Made by a program: the position numbers and the translations under genes
Notes under the pieces: model-generated
Seen by the model: the letters and a program-made list of their open reading frames with translations, nothing else
The model's database searches: none
What the model was told of the DNA's origin: nothing
Part shown: in pieces, positions 55,501 through 63,994 of the stretch
Layout of the letters: each line of letters starts with the position of its first letter
How positions within the stretch are numbered: the first letter of the stretch is position 1
Assembly (NCBI GenBank): GCA_964412555.1
Contig: CAYPPG010000003.1
Coordinates: 143,709-207,708 of the forward strand
Direction of reading: 5' to 3'
Source of the DNA: CAYPPG01 sp964412555
GTDB lineage: Bacteria > Hinthialibacterota > Hinthialibacteria > Hinthialibacterales > Hinthialibacteraceae
DNA length: 64,000 bases

Positions 55501-56670
55501 AGGAAAATCGCGTATGGTTAAAGCGGCTTCGGCTCGTCCCAAAAAAAGGCCTTCTTGGTCGTGCAAAGTCAATGTATATGTCACCGCCTGTCCTGATTCG
55601 GCACTCATGGGAACCTGAATTTGAAAAAACAAATACTCCTTGGAGGCGGACGAAATCAAAATAGAATTGGGAAGTTCCTTTACCGGAAAAGATGGTGAGG
55701 CGGACGAAATCAACTGTGGTTCGATCGTCAAGGATTTCGAAAAGGTGTTGTCAAGGATGAAACGAAAGGGAGCGCTTGATCCGGGAATAGCGGCCATTTC
55801 CAACTGCCGTGGCTGAAGGATACTGTTGATTGCCTCCAAGTCGAGAACTTGATCCTTGACCGGAAACCAATATTCAACTTGCGGCGAACGGATATCGAGA
55901 TCCTGATTTTCGATATGCAATCGCCAAATTTTTTCTCTTTCTTCGGGAGGCACAGAGGCTCGAAGAATGTTACGCCCATTAAAATTCTCGATGGTGTGTT
56001 GAGCGACGAGTTGATCACCCGAATCGTAAAGAGATACGGTTTGGTGTGTCGATCCGGCATAACTGGCGGAGAATTGGAATTCCATGGTTTCCTGTTTCGG
56101 CAGAAAAAAAAGATTCAACAATTGAGAAGAATCGAGGAGTTCAATATGACCCTGCACCGCCAACGCAGCGGCATGGGGAATCACATCATATCGAAGATCG
56201 CTGCCTGTCCGCAAGGCAAGGTGGTAGATCCCGGGAGAGGAAAGCGTGAGAGAAAGCGTCTCGGTTTGAATCGGTCCAGCCTGATAGCTGGAAGTTTGCT
56301 GCCCGTCGTCTTGAATACGCAATGTAGTAATCACTTGGTTGAAATCATCAGTCAGTGTGACATCGAGTGTATCAGGTCCATACGAAGCATTCAGATCCTG
56401 CTTGATTATTGTCACATTCAATTCTTTGTCGGAGGGTGATAAGGCAAGATCGTGGCCGCCGTTCAGGGCCATTCGTATTGGGGGATCGCTTTGGACAAAG
56501 GAACGGACTTTCTTCATTTTTTCAGATGGAAGAACATCCTGAACGAATTCAGTGGAATAAGGAATCACATCCCATCCGTTGATCCACACTCTTTGGGGCT
56601 CGGTCGAGGGGGGGGATCCCACAAGAAATTCGATGATTAACAAAAAGAAAAAACTTGTTCGGATTATCAC
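52591..56670 (-). CDS. Secreted heparinase II/III or alginate-lyase-like polysaccharide lyase
   Basis: A 1359-residue exported protein with a GTG start after GGAGGAG and a signal peptide (SFFFLLIIEFLVGS). Residues about 30-400 are beta-rich accessory domains. From about 420 a helical (alpha/alpha) toroid region begins, followed by the beta sandwich of heparinase II/III with the key motif GPHGLGHGHFDKLHVSLYG at about 800-818 (HGHFDK is diagnostic). Probably cleaves uronic-acid polysaccharides. The C-terminal about 300 residues include a further sandwich (YQTISKEFELL, FIDNLQVFR). Monocistronic, convergent with the CheY-like gene. Confidence 0.85.
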   Translation of the reverse strand: MIIRTSFFFLLIIEFLVGSPPSTEPQRVWINGWDVIPYSTEFVQDVLPSEKMKKVRSFVQSDPPIRMALNGGHDLALSPSDKELNVTIIKQDLNASYGPDTLDVTLTDDFNQVITTLRIQDDGQQTSSYQAGPIQTETLSLTLSSPGIYHLALRTGSDLRYDVIPHAAALAVQGHIELLDSSQLLNLFFLPKQETMEFQFSASYAGSTHQTVSLYDSGDQLVAQHTIENFNGRNILRASVPPEEREKIWRLHIENQDLDIRSPQVEYWFPVKDQVLDLEAINSILQPRQLEMAAIPGSSAPFRFILDNTFSKSLTIEPQLISSASPSFPVKELPNSILISSASKEYLFFQIQVPMSAESGQAVTYTLTLHDQEGLFLGRAEAALTIRDFPPSPSGFLFTSPKQLEDIRRQGTEGDDYLRQINDSLIQHGDNLVEENLQVPEREAGYTGLYICDGIGDGNDDPNDGDGAPLIFDPLRPGEYFCSIDGRRYRGDKYEEGWYGHYHYELASRLRSLGIAYALEPKIEYAALVREMLLDFADRYKSWPFDDYEQGQSSWSARLMTETLGEAIWLVHALIAYDFTRFDAVYSPADHAHIEQNLIRPIVAIIQGNPEGTSNWQAWHDTAVGFAGYVLNDSELVDWAVNGPEGFHFLKENAIRDDGLWLEGSTGYHFFALTPLELLMETMEAHNVPAFDEKIQLAHQAVLSLLYPDGTFPKLNDSFAQAIERRDYIYEHAHAHYDEPVFSEVLTEIYDDLGYKRNTMESLFFGREYERGVLQISPSLNDKMGLSILRSGDRLQDLAAIMDYGPHGLGHGHFDKLHVSLYGQGFEWLPDLGIGQANTAEFGGWFRQSLGHNTVILGEQNQKIDSEKERPIDLYSSSLDSFQVMKATIGQPVYSQGSSVQRTVITVDDDYAVLIDEVSTDQDSIDFVFHSAGDFFSEYPFEATGGDADWEQSQNGYNFLKTPRLYNDARVADILKYHSAEMVRIESRKPFGFQDGFENVDDWNGNVNLSSEATEGQFSLSWVIVPRRYQTISKEFELLSEEEIIPDRLTFDIKIEAATFSQLILQLIAVPEYPDARWEIARGETVQTGEWQHVELDLTQPDQVGGSDLRARRLQFTLFGAEKAEIPFLIFIDNLQVFRSGEPVPSETRGVQLIFPGGEPTDYYLANGPSPNPPRIHPVILARRTNTPQTRHVTIIEPFLTESRILESEFDNEDTLGIRHADGYDEISLNLMNHSFQLIRRRIDDTIRQISIIGGNSFQTAEVKYHSNNTIDFSLSVLENSLDLKSYRLEKQGETEDELTIQTEMAPNIVLLDGEEIASYEFINKNEGGEIVIDNLPQGDHVLEIRLDILTPVQHWQIR

Positions 56671-56850
56671 GAATACTCCTCCGACTGGGTAGCGTAAAGA
56701 AATAGAACCGTGTCCAACTCATTATACCCGCGGAACTATTCAAGGCACGAGACGTTTCTCTCTTCTATCCATCAGACACTTATTCATACATAACTTCAAA
56801 AAAACAAATGATTTATTTATTCATCCCCAAAAGAAGTCCCAATAAATCCA

Positions 56851-56879
56851 TTGACAAAAAAGCAGGATGCATAGATAAT
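56851..56879 (+). promoter_or_regulatory. Sigma-70 promoter of rpoN
   Basis: TTGACA (56851-56856) and GATAAT (56874-56879) with a 17-base spacer, in the 348-base gap 56671-57018. The predicted start near 56886 leaves a leader of about 130 bases before the rpoN ATG. Nothing else is seen in the gap. Confidence 0.6.
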
Positions 56880-57018
56880 TTTGGCATGAAAATTTAATGA
56901 GAAGTTGGTGCGATTTTTGAATACAAGTGCTGGGTAATAGAATGAATACGGGATTTTTTTGAATGCACCTTTTCTCAGAGTGTCCAAAAACTTCAGTTAT
57001 AAAACAGGTTTATCATAG

Positions 57019-58464
57019 ATGGATCAGCGCCTTCAACTCCAACAAAAAATGTCTCAGCGGCTTATTATGACGCCGCAAATGCAACAGTCTATTCAACTGC
57101 TGCAACTGTCTACTCTGGAACTATCCGAACTCCTGCAAGAGGAAATGGCTGAGAATCCTATGCTGGAAGAGGAGGAGCAAACAGATAATTCTCAGGACAA
57201 CGAATTCGAAGAATCTCAGCAGGATGATCATTCGGAGAATCTGGCCGAAGATTTGGCGGAAAGCGGCCATATCGAGCTCGATCAAAATTGGGAAGATTAT
57301 TTTTCGGACAGCAGCGATTTGGGACAAATTTCATCCGGCACCTCTTATGACGGACAAGAGGAAGAAACCACCGGCATGCAATTGGCCAAAGAAGAAACTT
57401 TAAAAGATCATCTCATTTGGCAATTGGGGATTTCAACCGATACGGAAGATGAATTCCGTCTTGGTGAATATTTGATCGAACGGTTGGATGAAGACGGGTA
57501 TTTATATATCCCCATAGAAGAAGTGGCAGAAATCCAAGGAGTTCCAGTCGAGTTCGTTGAACATGTTTTAAAGATCATCCAAGGTTTCGATCCGCCGGGG
57601 ATTGGAGCCAGAAGTTTATCGGAATGTTTGGAAATCCAGTGCTTTCACTATGACATCGACGACGATGATATCATAGAAGTGATTCGGCATCATCTTGAAA
57701 ACCTTGAACGCAAGCGGTACAGGGAAATCGCGCGTTCGCTGGGAGTGACCGAGCAACATATTCAAGAAATCGCCGATATCATTCGTACATTGGATCCGCG
57801 CCCGGGCCGCCAGTATCTTCTTTCGAATATAGAATATATCACGCCCGATGTCTTTGTCGAAAGAGTCGATGGGGAATGGCAGGTCCGTGTCAACGACGAA
57901 GGCGCTCCCCCGCTTCGGATCAGCCGGAAATACCGCGATATGCTGCAAAACAAAGACGGCATCACCGATGATGAATATGAATTTATCAAGAAAAAATTTC
58001 AATCGGCCATTTGGTTGATTCGCAATATTGAACAACGCAGACGGACCTTGTATCGAGTGACGAAATCCATCATGTCCCGCCAAGAAGGTTTTTTAGAAGA
58101 GGGATTGACCGCCCTCCGGCCGTTGAAACTTCGGGATATCGCCGATGAGCTTGGTATTCATGAAGCGACGGTTTGCCGTGTCGTCAATAAAAAATACGTG
58201 CAAACTCCACGCGGTTTGTTCGAACTGAAATATTTCTTTTCCACCGGTCTCGATACAATCGGCAACGATGATATGTCCGCCAAGAGCGTCATGGAAATCA
58301 TTCGCAATCTCATCGATGAAGAAAATCCCCGCAAACCTCTTTCCGATCAAAAACTCACTGAAATCCTCCATCGCGATTACGACCTGACTATCGCCCGCCG
58401 AACAGTCGCAAAATATCGTGAAAAAATGGGTATTCTTCCCACAAGTAAACGAAAACGTGTGTAA
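57019..58464 (+). CDS. rpoN: RNA polymerase sigma-54 factor
   Basis: A 481-residue sigma-54. Region I is the glutamine/leucine-rich start (QRLIMTPQMQQSIQLLQLST), region II is acidic (about 45-120, many Asp/Glu), and the core-binding region follows. The RpoN box ARRTVAKYRE at 459-468 reads the -24 element. All hallmarks are intact and length is normal. It could drive the sigma-54 promoter at 5668-5683. A gene for an enhancer-binding activator is not seen in this window. Confidence 0.97.
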   Translation: MDQRLQLQQKMSQRLIMTPQMQQSIQLLQLSTLELSELLQEEMAENPMLEEEEQTDNSQDNEFEESQQDDHSENLAEDLAESGHIELDQNWEDYFSDSSDLGQISSGTSYDGQEEETTGMQLAKEETLKDHLIWQLGISTDTEDEFRLGEYLIERLDEDGYLYIPIEEVAEIQGVPVEFVEHVLKIIQGFDPPGIGARSLSECLEIQCFHYDIDDDDIIEVIRHHLENLERKRYREIARSLGVTEQHIQEIADIIRTLDPRPGRQYLLSNIEYITPDVFVERVDGEWQVRVNDEGAPPLRISRKYRDMLQNKDGITDDEYEFIKKKFQSAIWLIRNIEQRRRTLYRVTKSIMSRQEGFLEEGLTALRPLKLRDIADELGIHEATVCRVVNKKYVQTPRGLFELKYFFSTGLDTIGNDDMSAKSVMEIIRNLIDEENPRKPLSDQKLTEILHRDYDLTIARRTVAKYREKMGILPTSKRKRV

Positions 58465-58548
58465 AAGAATCCATATGAATTGAATTTTGCAATAAGTGTT
58501 GTATTATTGGGCGGGCAATGTTTTTTTATGAAATGATGATGAGTTGGG

Positions 58549-58626
58549 CTGGAGTCCCCGCCGGCTTGAAGTCGCAAGTATGATCCCTTTGCTTGAAGTT
58601 GCAAGCGAGGACGCTTGCTCTATCCA
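58549..58626. repeat. Intergenic repeat with GCTTGAAGTYGCAAG direct copies and a hairpin
   Basis: Two direct 15-bp copies GCTTGAAGT[C/T]GCAAG (58564-58578 and 58591-58605) lead into a 6-bp hairpin GCAAGC/GCTTGC (58601-58606 / 58613-58618). The element is similar in style to 49330-49387. The rest of gap 58465-58823 is empty of genes. Confidence 0.6.
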
Positions 58627-58823
58627 CAATTCTGATGATATTTATTGGTTTTCTTTCTTTTGTAACTGATTGATCCTGGCGTTTTTGTAAAAACATCATG
58701 AAGATCGGAGCACGGCCATCACGCCCGGATCGTTTATGTGCGTATTTTGTTTATCTGTTCAATCCGGCATGAGTTTTCATGTTGGAATCTGTTCACGAAC
58801 TTTGTAAGGAAAAGTGTTGAGCC

Positions 58824-61800
58824 GTGTTACAAAAGTATGCAAGAGGATTATCTTCCATTGAAGTTTTGCTACCGATTTTGTTTTTCGTAACACATGGTTT
58901 TTGTCTCGGTGCGAAACAAAATGAATTCTCCAATTGGACGATCCGCGCTTTTAGCGCCCCCAAGGATCTTCCGAATGAAGTGGTGCGCGATGCGATCATG
59001 ACTCGTGACGGGTCCGTATGGTTAGCCTCTTGGGGGGGAGGCATCGTCATCATGGATGGAACCCATAGAAGAATTGTAAACATGGATAACGGGTTGATCT
59101 CCAATGATGTGCGCCTCCTGGAAGAGGATAACAAAGGAAGAGTGTGGGTTGGAACCCCCAATGGTATCAGCTGTATCCATCAGGATAGGATTGACAATTT
59201 CACAGCGGAATCTTTTCCTGGGCATCCTCCAAATGATTCTATTTCCGCTATTGAGTGTATGAAAAATGGGGAAGTGTGGATTGGAAATGGATCGGCATAT
59301 CTGTATTCCTGGATTCCTGCTGCTAACGACAATGATGTAAGAAAGGGAAAATGGAAGTTGATCCATCAGTTTACAGAGAATTCGGATGCCATCATTGAAG
59401 ACATTCAACAAAATGACAATCATGAAATTTGGATCGCCGTGAACCGAGTGGGAATGGTTCATTTCCATTCTTCGGACGAGTATAAAATTCTTTCCTGGGA
59501 TCAATGCCCCCAAGAAAAAGATCGTGTATGCAAAGAATTTGTTTTCAATCCTTTGAACCATCTTTTTTTTATTTCCAGAGGCACAGTCCTGGAATGTGCG
59601 GATGGTCAAGTCCTTTCAACCAAGGGAACTCCCTTTGAAACCACCTGCCTTCAATGGGCCTTTGGGAAATTACTTTTGGGAACCAGAGAAGGTTTGTTCA
59701 TTCTCAACGATGAGGAGTGGGAATTTTGCCCTCTAACTCCGGATAAGAGAAGGCTTCATATCGAATCCATTTCGTACCTGGAGGATCAATCCCTTTGGAT
59801 TTGTACAAGAAGCGGCGTTTATCGCTTTACAAAACCTACTTGGACAAAACAATCCATCCCCGACTTGCAAACAACATTCATCAGCGAAAGTTTGACAAAC
59901 AACGATCAACATCAACTCTTTTGCGTAGATATGAACTGCACGCTGTGGCGCTACTCGCAACATCAATGGAAATCGTTATATCAATTTCAATACATCGAAA
60001 ATGATTTTGAAGCTTTTGATATCAATATCCAAAAAAACAGGTTGGTTCTTTGCAGCCGCAATCGTTATATTGAATTCGATTTGTCAAAATTGCGGATTAT
60101 GAAAGAAATTCCTTTACCGGGGGATCTCCATGTCGGTGGAGATAAGCCAATCTTTTTGCCCGATGAAGAGCATATCTGGTTTACAGGTGAACAGGGAGTC
60201 GTGAAATGGAACGGTGAACAGTATGTACCTGTCTTCCCGTTATCGAATCATCCGAATCAAGTTGTATATTCTCTGTTGGAAACGTCCCTGGGAGAATATT
60301 GGATTGGAGGAAGAGGCTGGATCGAACATTGGATTCACGGTGAGCCTCGAGAAACGAATATTCCGCCTTCGTTTATGGAGGAATCGAGCAAAATCGTGGC
60401 TTCTTTGCAAACCCAAGATGGCGAATTATGGTTTTCTCGGTTGGGGCTTGGTCTTTTGCGCTATCAAGACAATCAATGGATTCAGGAATCGATTTCGAGT
60501 GGTTTGAAAAGCAATTATATACTGTCTTTGTATCAAAGCTCGGATGGAACCATTTGGGCGGGGGACCGCAATCAAGGCGTCATGAGTTTCAAGGATGGAA
60601 GATGGATTCAATATGGGTATGAGAATGGCATACCTGTAGGACCGGTGATTTCGATTGCAGAAGATGAAGAAGGCCGGATTTGGATCGGCATTATGAATGA
60701 AGGGATTTATGCATTTGATCAGGACAACAATGCTCCTGCTACAGAAATTGTCTCCGCCCCTGACCATTTAATCCCAGATGCTCGGGGGGTGTTTTCGTTC
60801 CAAGGGTATGATGCATGGAACCATACTTCCCGAAATGAACTTGTCTTTTCCTGGCGCATTGTGGACTCCGCCGCCCAGCGTGTTTTTCACGATTGGACTT
60901 CTTTTTCAGGGAAAACCTCAGCATGGATCCCACCGTTACCACCTGGACAATACATTTTTGAAGTTGTTTCCCAAGACAAATTCAGGAATACGAGTCAAGA
61001 ACCGGCCCATGTACACTTCGTCGTGAATCCGTATTTCTGGACGACATATTCGTTCCGGATTCCCGTAGCCTTTGCGGCTTTTTTTGCATTGCTATCCGCT
61101 TTTTTGGGGTGGAGACACTATCAACGGGTGAGGGAAGAATTAAAAATTGAAAAGGATAGTTTCCAAGAATTTTGCGAAGCGACTCAAATCGGTATCTATA
61201 AAATATTCGATCCATACGAACTAATCTATGTCAATTCTGCAATGGCTCATATTACCGGTTTTTCATCGAGCGAAGAAATGATGAATCACCCCCACCCCTT
61301 TCAATGGGAAAACGAGGCGAAATATCGTCAATTCCTCCACTCATTGCTGAACGGGAAGAAATTTTCCCCCATCACATTAAAGGGAAAACAACCCAAAACA
61401 GGGAAAAACTTCTGGGTGCGGTTATATGGTGTAAGGAAAGGAGAAGAAATCGATATCCTCGCTGTCGATTTGACTACACAAAAACAGTTGGAAAAAGAAA
61501 TTGTGTGGATGAGTACAAAAGAACAGCAAAAAATCGGCCGCGATCTTCATGATAGTATTTTACAGGAACTGACAGGGATCTCTTTTCTGGCGCAGCTGGT
61601 GTTAAGCAATGGTGAGAATGGGAAAAGCCATGATATGAAAGAATTGGAAACCATTGTTCAGATGCTCGATGACGTCCGGTTAAAGACCCGCAAATTATCA
61701 AAAGGACTAGCTCCCCTAACAATCGGAAAATTAGGATTTCACGCCGCCTTGCAAGAATTAGTATCGGCTACCCAAAAGTTATATAAAATCAATTGCCAGT

Positions 61801-62168
61801 ATGAATCGGATTTAACCATTCGCATCGACAATGAAGAAGCCGAGTTACATTTGTATCATATCGCTCATGAAGCCATCAACAATGCGGCGAAACATTCCAA
61901 GGCCAATCAAATCCAATTGAAACTCGAACAAAACCGGAATTCCATTCTTTTAAGGATTCAGGATGACGGTATCGGATTTTGTGAAACAGATGATCATGGC
62001 GGAATGGGTATACAAATCATGCGGTTGCGGGCAGGAATCATTCTCGCCGATTTAAATATCTATGCGGGGAAAGGAAAAGGAACTGTTGTGGAGTGCCGAT
62101 ATACTCTCCGTGATCAAAATGAAACGCAACCGTATAGTTACGAAAAAGAAAGGATTGCGATGCAGTGA
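58824..62168 (+). CDS. Two-component propeller sensor histidine kinase
   Basis: A 1114-residue hybrid-architecture sensor. GTG start, then a signal peptide (LLPILFFVTHGFCLG). Residues about 40-650 are Reg_prop propeller repeats (for example GSVWLASWGGGIVIMDG, NKGRVWVGTPNGI). A Y_Y_Y-type domain is at about 660-735, a membrane helix at about 740-760, and PAS at about 775-890. A NarL-type HisKA_3 motif RDLHDSIL has His909 as phosphorylation site. HATPase_c at about 1010-1110 contains NNAAKHS, DDGIGF and GGMGI. The start site is distant from AAGGA and slightly uncertain. It overlaps the response-regulator gene by 4 bases and should phosphorylate it. Confidence 0.92.
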   Translation: MLQKYARGLSSIEVLLPILFFVTHGFCLGAKQNEFSNWTIRAFSAPKDLPNEVVRDAIMTRDGSVWLASWGGGIVIMDGTHRRIVNMDNGLISNDVRLLEEDNKGRVWVGTPNGISCIHQDRIDNFTAESFPGHPPNDSISAIECMKNGEVWIGNGSAYLYSWIPAANDNDVRKGKWKLIHQFTENSDAIIEDIQQNDNHEIWIAVNRVGMVHFHSSDEYKILSWDQCPQEKDRVCKEFVFNPLNHLFFISRGTVLECADGQVLSTKGTPFETTCLQWAFGKLLLGTREGLFILNDEEWEFCPLTPDKRRLHIESISYLEDQSLWICTRSGVYRFTKPTWTKQSIPDLQTTFISESLTNNDQHQLFCVDMNCTLWRYSQHQWKSLYQFQYIENDFEAFDINIQKNRLVLCSRNRYIEFDLSKLRIMKEIPLPGDLHVGGDKPIFLPDEEHIWFTGEQGVVKWNGEQYVPVFPLSNHPNQVVYSLLETSLGEYWIGGRGWIEHWIHGEPRETNIPPSFMEESSKIVASLQTQDGELWFSRLGLGLLRYQDNQWIQESISSGLKSNYILSLYQSSDGTIWAGDRNQGVMSFKDGRWIQYGYENGIPVGPVISIAEDEEGRIWIGIMNEGIYAFDQDNNAPATEIVSAPDHLIPDARGVFSFQGYDAWNHTSRNELVFSWRIVDSAAQRVFHDWTSFSGKTSAWIPPLPPGQYIFEVVSQDKFRNTSQEPAHVHFVVNPYFWTTYSFRIPVAFAAFFALLSAFLGWRHYQRVREELKIEKDSFQEFCEATQIGIYKIFDPYELIYVNSAMAHITGFSSSEEMMNHPHPFQWENEAKYRQFLHSLLNGKKFSPITLKGKQPKTGKNFWVRLYGVRKGEEIDILAVDLTTQKQLEKEIVWMSTKEQQKIGRDLHDSILQELTGISFLAQLVLSNGENGKSHDMKELETIVQMLDDVRLKTRKLSKGLAPLTIGKLGFHAALQELVSATQKLYKINCQYESDLTIRIDNEEAELHLYHIAHEAINNAAKHSKANQIQLKLEQNRNSILLRIQDDGIGFCETDDHGGMGIQIMRLRAGIILADLNIYAGKGKGTVVECRYTLRDQNETQPYSYEKERIAMQ

Positions 62169-62815
62169 AAACGATCCAGGTCTATATTCTCGATGACCAC
62201 CCCGTCGTTCGTCATGGGATCACGCAGGTAATCAACAAAGAAGCCGACATGGCAGTCTGCGGGAATGCGGGAGAACTGAAGCAAGCGATCAATGATATCC
62301 CTCAACTATTCCCGGATATTGTTCTGGCGGATTTATCCTTGAACCATGAAAGTGGAATCGATTGTATACACTATTTGAAAACGGCTCAGATCGAGATCCC
62401 GATATTAGTATTGTCCATGCATGATGAACTGATCTATATCAAGTGTTCTCTCGAAGCTGGAGCAAAAGGGTATTTTCATAAAAATGATTCTATCATGAAT
62501 ATACCGCTTGCGATCCGAAAGATCGTTGCCGGCGGCAGTTATTTCAGTGACGAAATATCTCCGCTGGTGCTGGATGTTATTGCAAATCGTTCGGTGGAGT
62601 CAGATTCGATCGACACACTGACTCCCCGTGAAAAAGAAATTTTCCGGTTTTTGGGGGAAGGTAAGCGCCGACATCAAATATCCGAGCATTTGTATATCTC
62701 TCCCAAAACCGTGAGTGCGCATATCGAAAAGATCAAGATGAAGTTGAATTGCAGCTCATCCGAAGAAGTTTCGGCATACGCCGTGCAAAAGTTGCTACTC
62801 CGGATCAAACAATGA
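62165..62815 (+). CDS. LuxR/NarL-type response regulator
   Basis: A 216-residue regulator with GTG start overlapping the kinase stop (GTGA). Receiver: Asp10-Asp11, phospho-acceptor Asp56 (VLADLSL), and a conserved lysine in GYFHK. The output domain is a LuxR-type helix-turn-helix (LTPREKEIFRFLGEGKRRHQ, then SPKTVSAHIEKI). Cytoplasmic DNA-binding protein. The genes downstream (fibre-like protein at 63184) could be targets. Confidence 0.95.
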   Translation: MKTIQVYILDDHPVVRHGITQVINKEADMAVCGNAGELKQAINDIPQLFPDIVLADLSLNHESGIDCIHYLKTAQIEIPILVLSMHDELIYIKCSLEAGAKGYFHKNDSIMNIPLAIRKIVAGGSYFSDEISPLVLDVIANRSVESDSIDTLTPREKEIFRFLGEGKRRHQISEHLYISPKTVSAHIEKIKMKLNCSSSEEVSAYAVQKLLLRIKQ

Positions 62816-62890
62816 TTGATCATTTTCCGATTGACCTTTGCCTTACCATTTATCATTTTCATGAAGATAGGAAATTGTTCTTATATTCTA

Positions 62891-62923
62891 TAGGAACAAA
62901 TTCCTACTAAAAAATAGGAATTT
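62891..62923. promoter_or_regulatory. Alternating TAGGAA / TTCCTA operator-like repeats
   Basis: TAGGAA (62891-62896), TTCCTA (62901-62906) and TAGGAA (62915-62920) form two competing inverted repeats; the second extends to a perfect 9-bp arm AAATTCCTA/TAGGAATTT with an 8-base loop. It sits in the 368-base AT-rich gap 62816-63183 between the response-regulator gene and the fibre-like gene. It could be a regulator site or a weak terminator; no U-tract follows. Confidence 0.35.
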
Positions 62924-63183
62924 AAGCCACTATTCAGTATACTTTCTATAGTATAAAATGGGATCAGATTATAAAAAAATGATGGGGCAAACGTACAAAA
63001 TACTATTCAAGATTATACAAAAACGTAATCAAGAATAACAATCTTGTTCATTCATGTATTTATCCTTTCCCTCATATGATAAGTACATCCGGTGCACATC
63101 GATTGATGATGGATTATTGTCAATAAATAAGGATTGTAGGGATTTCCAACAATTATATTGATCATAAAAAGGAGTACATTGAG

Positions 63184-63969
63184 ATGAATTTTTTATCGAG
63201 TTCAAACTTGAATTTAAAAAGAAAAATGGTGAATTCATTGTTTTTACGGCAAATTGTAATGTTATCGGCCTTATGTATCGGGTTAACAGCGGATGTTGTT
63301 TGGGCGCAGAACGCCTTCAACATCACAGATACAAGCGATAATTCACTCTTTTACATCCAACCGGACGGGAAAATCGGTGTCGGTACCATTACCCCCAATG
63401 AGTTGTTGACTGTTGAAGGAATTCTCAGCCTAAAAGAATCAGCAGCCCCCAGCGCGACTACCGGTTACGGCAAATTATACATAAAAAGCGACGCCAAATT
63501 GTATTATAAAGGCGACAATGGAACTGAGATTTGTTTGACGGATTTTATCAAAGGAAATGGATCTGTTGCAAATGCGGATTTAGCAGATAATGCGGTGTCC
63601 ACGGCGAAGATCCAAGATGGAGCAGTGACAGAAGTTAAGATAGGAACGGGAGCAGTAACGGTTTCGAAATTGGGAGAACTCTCCGTAGGCGCAGCGCACA
63701 TTCAGGCGGGATCGGTCAGCAATTCGCATATATCCGAAGTGGACGCGGCCAAAATCACTACTGGCACATTAGAGTCAGGAAGAATCCCGAATTTGGATAC
63801 GAGCAAAATCACTACCGGCACATTTGGATCTTCAACGATTGCCGATGGAGCAGTCACAGAAACGAAAATCGGCGCTGGCGCGGTGACAGTGACGAAGTTG
63901 GGAGAATTGTCAGTGGGGGCGGCTCACATTCAAAACGGCTCAATTAGGATTTGTCCACAAATAACTTGA
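63184..63969 (+). CDS. Repeat-rich fibre/surface protein, 3' end apparently disrupted
   Basis: A 261-residue exported protein. AAGGAG precedes the ATG. A signal peptide lies at about 24-41 (VMLSALCIGLTADVVWAQ), then a conserved segment (FNITDTSDNSLFYIQPDGKIGVG, here described by its core YIQPDGKIGVG) typical of fibre-like proteins. Then come pentapeptide-like or tail-fibre repeats: GAVTEVKIGTGAVTVSKLGE and a second copy about 228 bases later. After SVGAAHIQNGSI the second repeat copy diverges from the first (which continues with SNSHISEV) and the frame closes in unrelated sequence at 63969. So the original gene probably continued and was interrupted near 63,940. Confidence 0.7.
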   Translation: MNFLSSSNLNLKRKMVNSLFLRQIVMLSALCIGLTADVVWAQNAFNITDTSDNSLFYIQPDGKIGVGTITPNELLTVEGILSLKESAAPSATTGYGKLYIKSDAKLYYKGDNGTEICLTDFIKGNGSVANADLADNAVSTAKIQDGAVTEVKIGTGAVTVSKLGELSVGAAHIQAGSVSNSHISEVDAAKITTGTLESGRIPNLDTSKITTGTFGSSTIADGAVTETKIGAGAVTVTKLGELSVGAAHIQNGSIRICPQIT

Positions 63970-63994
63970 ACAATTATATTACCTATGCTATAAT
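63966..63994 (+). promoter_or_regulatory. Sigma-70 promoter reading out of the window
   Basis: TTGAAC (63966-63971) and TATAAT (63989-63994) with a 17-base spacer, immediately after the breakpoint in the fibre-like gene. Consistent with the left end of an inserted element carrying its own promoter. The window ends before a gene is seen. Confidence 0.5.
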
